Assembly (NCBI RefSeq): GCF_003668875.1
Contig: NZ_RAWM01000030.1
Span: forward strand, 1-64,000
Length of the DNA: 64,000 bases
Origin: Corallococcus interemptor
Lineage (GTDB): Bacteria; Myxococcota; Myxococcia; Myxococcales; Myxococcaceae
Direction: 5' to 3'
This document shows, in pieces, positions 1 through 11,186 of the stretch. The translations under genes and the position numbers were made by a program. The notes under the pieces are model-generated. The model searched no databases. It saw only the letters and a program-made list of their open reading frames with translations, and had not been told where the DNA came from. The first letter of the stretch is position 1, and every line of letters begins with the position of its first letter.

Positions 1-89
1 CACCCCGCCCGCATTCCGTCCCTCCCACCCCCGGCCTCCCGGCTGGCAGGGGTCCCGGGCCGTGCACGGACGGTGGAGGGGGGCCGCGC

Positions 90-458
90 ATGAAGCGGTT
101 GCTCATCGTGGACGACGAGCTCGCCATCGTGGAGGCGCTCGAGGACATCCTGTCGCTGGAGGGCTACGACATCGTCACCGCCTACAACGGTGACGAAGGC
201 CTGCAGCGGCTCCTGGCGGCCAAGCCGGACCTGGTGCTGTTGGACCTGATGATGCCGGTGATGGACGGCGGAGAGCTGCTGCGCCGCATCCGCGCCCACC
301 CGGACCTGTGCGACCTGCCCGTGGTCGTCATGAGCGCGGGCCGCCTCACGGACGAGGAGCGCCGCGCCAGCTCCCACTTCCTCGCCAAGCCCTTCGAGCT
401 GGACGACCTCCTGGGCACCATCCAGAAGCAGCTGCCCGCGGACGGGCCTCGCGCCTAG
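90..458 (+). CDS. Single-domain response regulator (receiver only)
   Basis: The 122-residue protein is one CheY-like receiver domain with no output domain. The acidic pair D8/D9, the phospho-acceptor D52 in LLDLMMP, the switch residue S82 in VVMSAG and K100 in AKPF are all in the expected places, so it should be phosphorylated by a partner histidine kinase. No kinase gene is adjacent. The ATG follows a GGAGGGGGGC purine run. Its stop overlaps the end of the convergent oligoribonuclease gene by 4 bp. Stand-alone receivers of this kind are common in myxobacteria; the target cannot be read from the sequence. Confidence 0.93.
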   Translation: MKRLLIVDDELAIVEALEDILSLEGYDIVTAYNGDEGLQRLLAAKPDLVLLDLMMPVMDGGELLRRIRAHPDLCDLPVVVMSAGRLTDEERRASSHFLAKPFELDDLLGTIQKQLPADGPRA

Positions 459-1006
459 CCCGGCGTCGCGCGGAAGAGGACGTCGCGGTAGTACTGCAGC
501 TCGCTGATGCTGGAGCGCAGGTCCGCGAGCGCGGTGTGCCCGCTGGGCGGCTTGCGCGGCTCCACCAGCGCCGGGTACCAGGCGCGCGTGATCACCTTCA
601 GGCTCGTCACGTCCACCATGCGGTAGTGCAGGTAGCGGTCCACCATGGGCATGTGGTCGATGAGGAAGCGCCGGTCCGTGTGGATGGAGTTGCCCGCGAG
701 GATGCCTTCGCCCAGGTCGCAGTAGTCCGCGATGAAGGACGTCACCTCGCGCTCCACCACGCGCAGGGACGACGTGGACGCGCGCACCTTCTCCAGCAGG
801 CCGTTCTTCGTGTGCATCTCGCGCACGACGGGCTCCATGCGCTGGAGCATCTCCTCCGGCTGCCAGACGACGCGCTCGAACTCTCCCAGGGGCCGCAGGT
901 CCGGACCCGTGACGATGATGCCCACCTCGATGATGCCGCAGGTATTGGGGTCCAGGCCCGTCATCTCCAGGTCGAGCCACACAAAGCGGATGTCACGAGA
1001 AGCCAT
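455..1006 (-). CDS. orn: Oligoribonuclease (3'-5' exoribonuclease, DEDDh family)
   Basis: This enzyme degrades 2-5 nt RNA fragments, including pGpG from c-di-GMP breakdown, to mononucleotides in the cytoplasm. The 183-residue length is normal for Orn. The Exo I motif DLEMTGLD (residues 12-19) carries D12 and E14. Exo II is seen around LAGNSIHTDRRFL, and Exo III as HTALADLRSSI, where the usual H-x4-D spacing is kept. The gene is on the minus strand about 106 bp downstream of the archease-like gene and may be a separate transcript. The family is very conserved, so the call is firm. Confidence 0.96.
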   Translation of the reverse strand: MASRDIRFVWLDLEMTGLDPNTCGIIEVGIIVTGPDLRPLGEFERVVWQPEEMLQRMEPVVREMHTKNGLLEKVRASTSSLRVVEREVTSFIADYCDLGEGILAGNSIHTDRRFLIDHMPMVDRYLHYRMVDVTSLKVITRAWYPALVEPRKPPSGHTALADLRSSISELQYYRDVLFRATPG

Positions 1007-1112
1007 TTTCCGGAGGGTCCTGGTCGCGAAGAGGGAAGTGTCCCTATAGCAGCCCGGAGCCCCGGCGCATCTGTGTCGTGGACGAATCCTCCCGCTGTGC
1101 CTGCCCGCGGTC

Positions 1113-1568
1113 CTAGAAGTCCACCAGCGCCTCGGCGGTCCACACGCCCTCCGGCTCCTGGCGCACGGACAGCCGCGTGAACGACGCGCCCGTCACCGCT
1201 ACGCAGGCACCATGGCGAGCCTGCCCCGCGCGTTCACCGAAGCCGTGGCCGAAGAGGTTCAATCCATCCAGGCGCACCACGAAGCACTGGAAGCGCAGGC
1301 GCCGTCCGGCCATGGCGCCCACCACCGCGCGCAGCCAGTCCGCCAGCAGCTGTTCGTGGTCCGCGGACTGGCAGGCCACCTCCAGCTCCTCGTGCGCCTC
1401 CACGCTCCGGGGGTCCGTCACCCATGCGCAGAGTGCCAGCGCCGCCATCTCGAAGGCCTGCTCCATGGAGCGGCCCACGCCGCGCACCCCGAGCAATTCG
1501 TCGCGCGTGAAGTGCTCCCAGTGCGTCCGGGGCCTGCGGTCCTCCGCGTGCACGGTGTCCACGTCCAT
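1113..1568 (-). CDS. Archease-like protein
   Basis: The 151-residue protein follows the archease layout: an N-terminal strand (WEHFTRDELLGV) matching the usual HTAD region, a helix resembling 'sleEAFenAA', a central ADHEQLLADWLRAVV block equivalent to 'eeLLv.WLnell', and a C-terminal ALVDF in place of the usual D-I/L ending. Archease activates the RNA ligase RtcB. Here HTAD has become FTRD and the family's IKAVTYH block reads VAVTGASF, so it is a divergent member. No rtcB lies in the window. The gene starts 23 bp after the phosphoribosyltransferase stop, suggesting co-transcription. Confidence 0.72.
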   Translation of the reverse strand: MDVDTVHAEDRRPRTHWEHFTRDELLGVRGVGRSMEQAFEMAALALCAWVTDPRSVEAHEELEVACQSADHEQLLADWLRAVVGAMAGRRLRFQCFVVRLDGLNLFGHGFGERAGQARHGACVAVTGASFTRLSVRQEPEGVWTAEALVDF

Positions 1569-1591
1569 ACGTCCTCCTCATGTCCTCGTCG

Positions 1592-2278
1592 TCAGAACCA
1601 CCAACCGCCGGACAGGTCCGGCGCCACGTCCGACTTCCGGGCGGGATGGGCCTCCCGCGCGCGGGTGAGCCAGCGCCGCATCTCGTCCTGGGTGAGCGCG
1701 GGGAAGGTGTCATAGGCCTCGGAGACGTCGCGCAGGCCAGGGTCCAGCGTCAGCGCGTGCACGGCGTCCGCGCGGCCGCGGATGCGCTCCAGCGCCTTGG
1801 GTGTCGCCACGCCCACCGCCACGACGCGCTGGCGCGCGCCCTGCTGCTTCAGCGCCAGGAGCGCCGCGGCCACGGTGGCGCCCGTGACCATCCCGTCATC
1901 CACCAGCAGCACCGTGCAGCCCCGGATGCGGGGCGTGAGGCCGCCGCGCAGCTGCCGGGCCTGGTGCTCCACGTCGTCCACCTCCTGGTGCACGAAGCGC
2001 TGGAGCACGTCCCCGGACAGCTTCGTCTGGACCGCGGCCTGCGGATCCAGGAACAGCCCGCCCCCTTCCGTCACCGCGCCCAGCGAGAGGCGGCTCCCCG
2101 GCACGCGCAGCCTGCGCGCCACCCACAGGTCCAGGGGGGCTCCCAGCGCCCGGGCCACCTCGTACGCCACGCGCAGGCCGCCGCGTGTCAGCCCCAGCAC
2201 ACACACGTCCCCGGAGCGGTAGGGCGTCAACACCCCCGCGAGCTTCTGTCCCGCCTCCGCCCTGTCCCGGAAACGCAT
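1592..2278 (-). CDS. Phosphoribosyltransferase-family protein
   Basis: The protein has a type I phosphoribosyltransferase fold: an early GLTRGGLRVAYEVARALG block typical of these enzymes and a PRPP-binding loop VLLVDDGMVTGATVAAALL. Members of this subgroup (about 220 aa, without a recognisable base-specific hood) are often annotated only as phosphoribosyltransferases, so the substrate is unknown. I place the start at the ATG at 2278 (MRFRDRAEAG), because GGTGGAGG lies about 8 nt upstream and the longer frame adds only low-complexity residues. It is divergent from the PRPP synthetase gene, 131 bp away, and precedes the archease-like gene. Confidence 0.88.
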   Translation of the reverse strand: MRFRDRAEAGQKLAGVLTPYRSGDVCVLGLTRGGLRVAYEVARALGAPLDLWVARRLRVPGSRLSLGAVTEGGGLFLDPQAAVQTKLSGDVLQRFVHQEVDDVEHQARQLRGGLTPRIRGCTVLLVDDGMVTGATVAAALLALKQQGARQRVVAVGVATPKALERIRGRADAVHALTLDPGLRDVSEAYDTFPALTQDEMRRWLTRAREAHPARKSDVAPDLSGGWWF

Positions 2279-2409
2279 TGGCCAGCCTCCACCCCGGAAG
2301 GTGCTCTTCGCCCTCGAGCGCGGCGGCGGAGGCACGTTCAGTGGCTCTCCTGGCGGCACGCCCGGGGGGCCAGGGCACCACGAGCGGCTCCCGCGCTAGG
2401 GTGCGGACC

Positions 2410-3321
2410 ATGACGCCCATCGCCCTCGTTGTCGGTAGTGCCAGTCCCCACCTCGGCCGTTCGCTCGCCCAGGCGTTCGGCACGGACCCCGTGGGAGTGA
2501 AGCGCGAGCGCTTCCCGGATGGAGAACTGCACATCGAAGTGCCCCCGGAGGAGGTGCGCGGCCGCCGCGTCGTCGTCCTCCAGTCCTCCACGCCGCCCGT
2601 GGGGGAGAACCTGATGGAGCTGCTGCTGCTCGCGGACGCGTGCTGGCGGGCGGGCGCGGCGTCGCTGGAGGCGGTGATTCCGTACGTGGGCTATGCGCGC
2701 CAGGACCGGCGGGCCAGGCCCGGCGAGCCCCTGGGTGGCCGTCTGGTGGCCGACATGGTGTCCCATGGCCGCTTCACGCGGGTGTTCACCGTGGACCTGC
2801 ACAACCCGGCGCTGGAGGGCTGCTTCGGCGCCCCGCTGGAGCACCTGTCCGCGCTGCCGCTCCTGGCGGACGCGCTGCGCCCCCATGTCTCCGACACGAC
2901 GGTGGTGGTGGCGCCGGACCTGGGCGCGGTGAAGCGCGCGGAGGCGCTGGCGAAGCTGCTCGGCCGCCCGTGGGCGGTGGTGCACAAGGCGCGGCTGAGC
3001 GGCAACGACGTGGAGACGCTGGGCCTCTTGGGCCAGGTGCGCGGCATGCGCCCCATCCTGGTGGACGACATGGTGTCCACCGGCGGCACGCTGGCGGCGG
3101 CGGCGAAGGAGCTGAAGGGCGAGGGCTGCGTGGACGACTTCATCCTCGCCACCACGCACGCCCTCCTGGTGGGCCCCGCGCTGGAGCGCCTGCACGGCGT
3201 GCCCGTGAAGCGGCTGGTCAGCACGGACAGTGTGGAGCCCCGGGAGCCCCTGCCCTTCCCGCATCAGGTGGTGACGCTGGCCCCGCTGCTCTTGCGCGCA
3301 CTGCGGCCCGACGCGCGTTAG
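2410..3321 (+). CDS. prs: Ribose-phosphate pyrophosphokinase (PRPP synthetase)
   Basis: The enzyme makes PRPP from ribose-5-phosphate and ATP, feeding nucleotide, His, Trp and NAD synthesis. Seen are GYARQDRRARPGEP (the ATP flexible-loop region), TVDLHNPALEGCF (the metal- and ATP-binding HxxxxxGFF-like segment), a pyrophosphate-loop APDLGAVKRAEALA, and the PRPP loop ILVDDMVSTGGTL. The 303-residue length is slightly short of the usual 310-320. The start at ATG 2410 opens directly into the fold (MTPIALVVGS); upstream in-frame codons give low-complexity sequence. It sits 12 bp before the enoyl-CoA hydratase gene and probably shares its transcript. Confidence 0.9.
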   Translation: MTPIALVVGSASPHLGRSLAQAFGTDPVGVKRERFPDGELHIEVPPEEVRGRRVVVLQSSTPPVGENLMELLLLADACWRAGAASLEAVIPYVGYARQDRRARPGEPLGGRLVADMVSHGRFTRVFTVDLHNPALEGCFGAPLEHLSALPLLADALRPHVSDTTVVVAPDLGAVKRAEALAKLLGRPWAVVHKARLSGNDVETLGLLGQVRGMRPILVDDMVSTGGTLAAAAKELKGEGCVDDFILATTHALLVGPALERLHGVPVKRLVSTDSVEPREPLPFPHQVVTLAPLLLRALRPDAR

Positions 3322-3332
3322 TCTGCCCGGCC

Positions 3333-4085
3333 ATGTCCGACACGCTTCTGACGCAGCTCGACGCCGGGGTCTTCTCCGTCACCTTCAACCGGCCGGAGAA
3401 GAAGAACGCCTTCACCCACGCCATGTACGAGGCCGCCACCGCCGCGCTCCAGGAGGCGGAGCGCCGCGACGACGTCCGGGTGGTGCTCCTGTCCGGCGCG
3501 GGCGGCGCGTTCACCGCGGGCAACGACATTGGCGACTTCCTGGAGCACCCGCCCACGGGCGAGGACAGCGCGGTGTTCCGCTACCTGCGCGCGCTGGCCG
3601 CCATGAGCAAGCCGGTGCTCGCCGCGGTGGAGGGCGCGGCGGTGGGCATCGGCACCACCATGCTGCTGCACTGCGACTACGTGGTGGCCGGGGAGAAGGC
3701 GCGCTTCGCCATGCCCTTCGTCAACCTGGGCCTGTGCGCGGAAGGCGCCAGCAGCCTGCTGTTGCCGCGCGCGGCGGGCTTCGCGCTGGCGTCGGAGCTG
3801 CTGCTCTTCGGAGACCCGTTCGACGCGGCCACCGCGCTGCGCGCCGGCATCATCAACAAGACCGTCCCGGAGGCGCAGCTGAAGGAAGTGGCCACCGAGC
3901 GCGCCCGCGCCCTGGCCCAGCGTCCCGCCCAGGCGTTGAAGGTGACCAAGGCGCTCATCCGCGGCCCGCTGCGCGAGCAGGTGGACGCCGCCCTCAAGCG
4001 CGAGGGCGCCGAGTTCGTCCAGCGCCTCACCTCCGACGAGGCGAAGGAAGCCTTCATGTCCTTCATGTCGCGCGGCCGGAAGTAA
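3333..4085 (+). CDS. Enoyl-CoA hydratase/isomerase family protein
   Basis: A 250-residue crotonase-fold protein. The acyl-CoA oxyanion-hole segments are visible as GAFTAGNDIGDF and AAVEGAAVGIGTTMLLHCDYV. The acidic residue in GLCAEGASSLLLPR lies where isomerase-type members (ECI-like) and some hydratases keep a catalytic Glu. Only one acidic residue is obvious, so delta3-delta2-enoyl-CoA isomerase activity is as likely as hydration. It would act in fatty-acid or CoA-thioester metabolism. The ATG at 3333 is 12 bp past the prs stop. A strong hairpin follows at 4109-4139. Confidence 0.9.
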   Translation: MSDTLLTQLDAGVFSVTFNRPEKKNAFTHAMYEAATAALQEAERRDDVRVVLLSGAGGAFTAGNDIGDFLEHPPTGEDSAVFRYLRALAAMSKPVLAAVEGAAVGIGTTMLLHCDYVVAGEKARFAMPFVNLGLCAEGASSLLLPRAAGFALASELLLFGDPFDAATALRAGIINKTVPEAQLKEVATERARALAQRPAQALKVTKALIRGPLREQVDAALKREGAEFVQRLTSDEAKEAFMSFMSRGRK

Positions 4086-4108
4086 CCTCGCGCAACGGCC
4101 TCAACCCA

Positions 4109-4139
4109 CCGGGTCCGCGTGCATGTCACGCGGACCCGG
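4109..4139. terminator. Perfect hairpin between convergent genes
   Basis: CCGGGTCCGCGTG at 4109-4121 is perfectly complementary to 4127-4139, leaving a 5-nt loop. It lies between the convergent stops of the enoyl-CoA hydratase and M1 aminopeptidase genes. There is no long T-run, so it may be a GC-rich bidirectional terminator or an mRNA 3'-end stabiliser. Confidence 0.65.
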
Positions 4140-4154
4140 CGTCGTTTCAAGTCC

Positions 4155-6914
<2,760 letters not shown>

Positions 6915-6997
6915 GGCCGCGCAGTGTGGACCAGAGCGGCCTGGCAAGGTAGCGACGTGCAAGCAGCGCGTGGCCTTGCTGTCAGGTCGTCTTCGCG

Positions 6998-8047
6998 ATG
7001 GAGTGCGCCGCCGTGTCCGCTCCCCTCTCCCCGCATCCGCTGCCAGTGCAAACGAACACCCCTCCCGAGGAGAAACGGCCTCCGGAGCACCTGCGCCGCA
7101 TCATCGGTTCACCACCCGGCCCCATCGTGGCGTTCCTGACGCGCGGCGTCTGGGCGCTGCTCACGGCGATGTCACCGGACGCGCGGGACGCGCTCGCGCG
7201 CTTCGTGGCGAGGCTGGCCTACACGCTGGGCATCCGCCGCAAGGTGGCGCTGGACAACCTGGCGCATGCGATGCCGGAGAAGAGCGAGGCCGAGCGCCAC
7301 GACATCGCGCGCGGCGCGTACCTCACCATGGCGCGCGTGGTGGTGGAGTCGCTGCCGTCCGGTGACCGCATGACGCCGGACTGGGACCAGCAGGGCATCG
7401 AAGGGGAAGAGGCCTTCGCGGCGCTCAAGGCACACGTGGCCACGGGCAAGGGCGCGCTGCTGGTGACGGCGCACTTCGGCAACTGGGAGCTGGTGGGCCA
7501 GATGCTGATCCGCTGGGGCATCCCGCTCAACGCGCTGGTGCGGCCGCTCAAGGGCGCGCTCAACACGCGCATCGCGGAGAACCGGCTGGGCGCGGGCGCG
7601 GGGCTCATCTACCCGAAGGGCGCGATTCAAGAGATTACGGACGCGGTGAACCGCGGCGAGTCCGCGTACATGCTGCTGGACCAGGCGCTGCCCGCGAAGT
7701 CCGCCGTGTTCGTGCCCTTCTTCGGAAGGCTCGCGTCCACGACGCCCGCCATGGCGGTGGCCGCCGAGCGCACGGGCGTGCCGGTGTTCGTGGTGATGGG
7801 CGTGCGGCCCCCGGGTCCGGGCGCGCGCTACAAGCTGGAGGTGGAGGGTCCCATCCTCCCGCCGAAGCCCGGCGAGTGCGCGGACCCCATCACCGAGCAC
7901 ACCGCGCGCGTCACCGCCGCGCTGGAGCGCGCCATCCGCCGGCACCCGGAGCAGTGGCTGTGGCTGCACCGCCGCTGGAAGGTGCAGCCTCCGGCGCTCA
8001 CGACGGCGCCGTCCCCCGGCCTGACCGAGGGCACGCCGTCGAAGTAG
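6998..8047 (+). CDS. Lysophospholipid/lipid A acyltransferase (LpxL/HtrB family)
   Basis: A 349-residue member of the LpxL/LpxM/HtrB family, which adds secondary acyl chains to lipid A precursors at the inner membrane. The catalytic H-x4-E block is seen in LVTAHFGNWELVGQM; downstream MLLDQALPAKSAVFVPFFG matches the family's second conserved block. The N-terminal 30 or so residues are Pro-rich and the true start could be a little further in. The C-terminal 20 residues are low complexity. The stop abuts the stop of the convergent alanine racemase gene with no gap. Confidence 0.9.
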   Translation: MECAAVSAPLSPHPLPVQTNTPPEEKRPPEHLRRIIGSPPGPIVAFLTRGVWALLTAMSPDARDALARFVARLAYTLGIRRKVALDNLAHAMPEKSEAERHDIARGAYLTMARVVVESLPSGDRMTPDWDQQGIEGEEAFAALKAHVATGKGALLVTAHFGNWELVGQMLIRWGIPLNALVRPLKGALNTRIAENRLGAGAGLIYPKGAIQEITDAVNRGESAYMLLDQALPAKSAVFVPFFGRLASTTPAMAVAAERTGVPVFVVMGVRPPGPGARYKLEVEGPILPPKPGECADPITEHTARVTAALERAIRRHPEQWLWLHRRWKVQPPALTTAPSPGLTEGTPSK

Positions 8048-9253
8048 CTACTCCACGACCACGCGGCGCAGGTGCGCGCCCAGGCGCGTCACCAGCTCGT
8101 AGTGGATGGTCTGCGCCCAGCCGGCCAGGGACTCGGCGGACACGGACTCCTCGCCGTCGCGGCCCAGGAGCGTGGCCGTCACCGGGCGCTCGTCGGCGGT
8201 GGCGCGCGTCACGTCCACCATCAGGTGGTTCATCATCACGCGGCCCAGCACCGCGCACCGCCGCCCGTTCACCAGCACGTGCGCCTTGCCGGACGCGAGG
8301 CGCGGATAGCCGTCGTAGTAGCCCACCGGAAGCACCGCGATGCGCGTGGGCTCCGGGCAGCGGTACGTGCAGCCGTAGCCCACGTACGCGCCCGCCGGCA
8401 GCCACTTCACCACCTGGCTCCTGCACCGCCACGACAGCACCGGCTTGAGCACCGGCAGCTCCCCCAGCACCAGCCGCGCGGACAGCCGCGTCTCCGGCGA
8501 GGGCCACAGCCCGTACAGCGAGATGCCCACGCGCGCGGCCTCGTAGCGCGCCCGGGGCAGCACCAGCGCGGCGGCGCTGGCGGCGATGTGCCGCTGCAAC
8601 GGCTTCGCGGGCTTGAGCTGCGCGGACAGGTGCGCGAGCGCCGTCTCGAACGCGTCCAGCTGCGCCAGCGCGTACGCCTGCTCCGTCACGTCCTCCGTGT
8701 TGGCGAAGTGGCTGAGCACGCCCACCGGCTCGAACACGTCCGGCGCGTCCGCGAGGAACCGCGTCTCCCGCGGCAGCTGATCCAACGTGAAGCCCTCGCG
8801 GCCCAGGCCCGTGTCGATGTGCACGTGGACTCGCAAGGGACGCGGCAGCTTCGCCGCGCGAAGGGCGGGCACCGCGTCCGCCCAGGAGCGGTCCGCCACC
8901 ACCACGTCGATGCCCTGATGCGCCAGCACGACGGCCTCCTCCGGAGCCACCGCGCCCAGCACCACCACCTGCCGTGCGGGCAGTCCGTGCGCGGACTCGT
9001 GCGCGCGCACCGTGAGCGCGTCCTGCGGCGCGATGAAGTAGAGGACGTCCACGCCCGCGTGCACCACGGGCAGCACCTGCGCCAGGCCGTGGCCGTAGGC
9101 GTTGCCCTTGAGCACCGCGCCCAGCGCCCGGGGCGTGGGACCGGAGGACTCCAGCGCGCGGAACGCCGCCACGTTGTGCTTGAGGTGGGACGCGCTCACC
9201 TCCAGCCACGAGGAGTACACCGCATCACCCGGCCCGGCTCCGACATCCCGCAC
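8048..9253 (-). CDS. alr: Alanine racemase
   Basis: A PLP-dependent fold-type III enzyme making D-alanine for peptidoglycan. The Schiff-base lysine (K49 from the chosen start) is in AVLKGNAYGHG; the second-domain signature ARVGISLYGLWPS and the C-terminal catalytic-tyrosine region GAYVGYGCTYRCP are present, as is VMMNHLMVDVT. I place the start at the GTG at 9253, which has GGAGG about 7 nt upstream; a GTG at 9259 would be too close to that site, and longer frames give unrelated N-terminal sequence. About 401 residues. The 275 bp between this gene and the divergent sigma-factor gene contain no gene that I can support. Confidence 0.92.
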   Translation of the reverse strand: MRDVGAGPGDAVYSSWLEVSASHLKHNVAAFRALESSGPTPRALGAVLKGNAYGHGLAQVLPVVHAGVDVLYFIAPQDALTVRAHESAHGLPARQVVVLGAVAPEEAVVLAHQGIDVVVADRSWADAVPALRAAKLPRPLRVHVHIDTGLGREGFTLDQLPRETRFLADAPDVFEPVGVLSHFANTEDVTEQAYALAQLDAFETALAHLSAQLKPAKPLQRHIAASAAALVLPRARYEAARVGISLYGLWPSPETRLSARLVLGELPVLKPVLSWRCRSQVVKWLPAGAYVGYGCTYRCPEPTRIAVLPVGYYDGYPRLASGKAHVLVNGRRCAVLGRVMMNHLMVDVTRATADERPVTATLLGRDGEESVSAESLAGWAQTIHYELVTRLGAHLRRVVVE

Positions 9254-9528
9254 GTTCACACCTCCGCACCCGCTCACGTCGCTCCCGCCTCTACCAGCAA
9301 AGCGCAGGCCATGGGCGGCCGTGGCCGGAGCGCCACACAGGGCTGGATGCCACTCGGGCGGACGAGGGCGCACCAGGAAATCCCGCCCTCCACGGCCAGA
9401 GGGGCGTGCTCGGGTGGACACGCGCGGCGCGCCAGCGTGTCCCGGGGGACACCTGACAGGTGGGAGCCGCTGCGCGACATGTCGGGTGAGACGGCGTCGC
9501 GACAGGGGCCGATGATAGTGTCCCTTCC

Positions 9529-10425
9529 GTGGCCTCCCCGGAATTGCCCCTAGCCCAGGCCTTCATGACCGCCCGAGGAAGGACGGAGCCGGCAGGCGCC
9601 CTCCCCGTCCTCCAGGAGCGGCTGGCCCAGGCCCTGGAATCCGCCCGGCAGTCCTGGCCGGACATCCCGCTGGAGGGGCCTCGCTTCGCGGCGCACCTGG
9701 CCCGGCTGGTCCCCGCGGACGGCCACGAGGACGCCTGGGGCCGGCTGCACATGGCGGACGTGTACCTGGCCCGGGCGGCGGCGGACGGCGTGCCCGCGGC
9801 GCTGGCCACGTTCGAGCAGCGCCTGATGCCAGAGGTGGACGCGGCGGTGGCGCGGCTGAAGCTGCCCCCGGCCGGGCTGGACGAGGTCCGCCAGGCGCTG
9901 CGGCAGCGCATGCTGGTGGGCAGCACGGAGGCCCCGGCGCGGCTGGCGGCGTACCCGGGCACCGGGCCGCTGGCGGGCTGGGTGCGCGCGGCGGCGCTGT
10001 GGCTGGCGCTGGACTGGCAGCGGCAGCGCTCGGGACAGGCGCAGTCGGAGGACGGCGACCTGTCCATGCTGGTGGCGCCCGGGGACGACCCGGAGCTGGC
10101 GTACCTCAAGCAGACCTACCGCGCGGAGTTCAGCGCGTCCTTCCAGGCGGCGCTCGCGGCCCTGTCCGCCCGGCAGCGCAACTTCCTGCGGCTGAAGTAC
10201 CTGGACGGGCTGGGCATCGACCAGCTGGGGGCGCTGTACGGCGTGCACCGCTCCACGGCCGCACGCTGGGTGGTGGGCGCGCAGGAGGAGCTGCTGGACG
10301 GGACGCGGCAGCGGCTGACGGAGCGGCTGCGGCTGACGCGCTCCCAGCTGGACAGCGTGCTGAGGCTCATCTCCAGCCAGCTGGACGTGAGCCTCAGCCG
10401 GCTGTTGCGCACGCCTCCCGAATAA
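9529..10425 (+). CDS. RNA polymerase sigma factor, Myxococcales-type sigma-70 family
   Basis: A 298-residue protein whose C-terminal third has a sigma region 4-like block: ALSARQRNFLRLKYLDGLGIDQLGALYGVHRSTAARWV, a helix-turn-helix of the ECF type. The middle holds a helical region-2-like stretch (LAGWVRAAALWLALDWQRQ). The long N-terminal helical part and overall order match the lineage-specific family annotated as 'sigma-70 factor, Myxococcales family 1' (recalled, not searched). The start is GTG 9529. It is transcribed away from alr. No anti-sigma gene is adjacent, so its control is unknown. Confidence 0.8.
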   Translation: MASPELPLAQAFMTARGRTEPAGALPVLQERLAQALESARQSWPDIPLEGPRFAAHLARLVPADGHEDAWGRLHMADVYLARAAADGVPAALATFEQRLMPEVDAAVARLKLPPAGLDEVRQALRQRMLVGSTEAPARLAAYPGTGPLAGWVRAAALWLALDWQRQRSGQAQSEDGDLSMLVAPGDDPELAYLKQTYRAEFSASFQAALAALSARQRNFLRLKYLDGLGIDQLGALYGVHRSTAARWVVGAQEELLDGTRQRLTERLRLTRSQLDSVLRLISSQLDVSLSRLLRTPPE

Positions 10426-10510
10426 CGCGGCGCGCGAGCGGCCGTCCCCGCGCGACGTGCCCGAGAATCCGGGCGGGGCATTCGAGGCCAGTGCGTTAAA
10501 GAGGGGAGAG

Positions 10511-11167
10511 ATGCGAACGCTCTTCATTGGAGATGTGCACGGCTGTTCCGCCGAGCTGGACGCGCTCCTGAAGGCGTGTGACTGGAAGCCGGGCGACCGG
10601 GTGGTGCTGGTGGGCGACCTGGTGGCGAAGGGGCCGGACTCCGCCGGCGTGGTGCGGCGGGCGCGCGAGCACGGCTTCCTGGCGGTGAAGGGCAACCACG
10701 ACGCGCACGTGCTGCGCTGGCATGGAGGCCGCGCGGCCAAGGGCAAGAAGCTCAAGCCGGAGCACCGCCAGGTGCTGGACACGCTGAGCGCCGCGGACTG
10801 GGCCTGGATGGAGACCCTGCCCTCCTACCTGCACCTGCCGGAGCTCAACGTGCTGGCGGTGCACGCGGGGCTGGTGCCGGGCGTGCCGCTGACGGAGCAG
10901 CGGGAGGAGTTCCTCTTCAACCTGCGCAGCATCGCGGCGGACGGGACGCCGTCCAAGCGGCTGGAGGCGGGCGAGCCCTGGGGCAGCCTGTGGAAGGGCC
11001 CGGAGCTGGTCATCTTCGGCCACGACGCCATGCGCGGCCTGCAGAAGCACCCGTTCGCGGTGGGCCTGGACTCCGGCTGCGTCTACGGAGGCAAGCTCAC
11101 CGCGTACGTCCTGCCGGAGGGGAGGTTCTACTCCGTGCCCGCGGCCCGCGCGTACATGGCGCTGTAG
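10511..11167 (+). CDS. Metallophosphoesterase (Ap4A hydrolase/PP1-like)
   Basis: A 218-residue calcineurin-like phosphoesterase. The metal-binding motifs occur in order: GDVHGC, LVGDLVAKGPDS, KGNHDAHV, AVHAGLVPG and FGHDAMRG. This set is typical of bacterial bis(5'-nucleosyl)-tetraphosphatases (ApaH) and PP1-like Ser/Thr phosphatases, and sequence alone does not separate these. The ATG at 10511 has GAGGGGAGAG directly upstream; an in-frame start 54 bp earlier lacks a ribosome-binding site. The stop lies within a 9-bp tandem repeat. Confidence 0.92.
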   Translation: MRTLFIGDVHGCSAELDALLKACDWKPGDRVVLVGDLVAKGPDSAGVVRRAREHGFLAVKGNHDAHVLRWHGGRAAKGKKLKPEHRQVLDTLSAADWAWMETLPSYLHLPELNVLAVHAGLVPGVPLTEQREEFLFNLRSIAADGTPSKRLEAGEPWGSLWKGPELVIFGHDAMRGLQKHPFAVGLDSGCVYGGKLTAYVLPEGRFYSVPAARAYMAL

Positions 11168-11184
11168 GCGCTGTAGGCGCTGTA
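11158..11184. repeat. Three tandem copies of a 9-bp unit
   Basis: GGCGCTGTA is repeated exactly three times. The stop codon of the metallophosphoesterase falls in the first copy and the array ends 2 bp before the stop of the convergent serine hydrolase gene. It looks like slippage at a gene junction. Confidence 0.85.
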
Positions 11185-11186
11185 GC

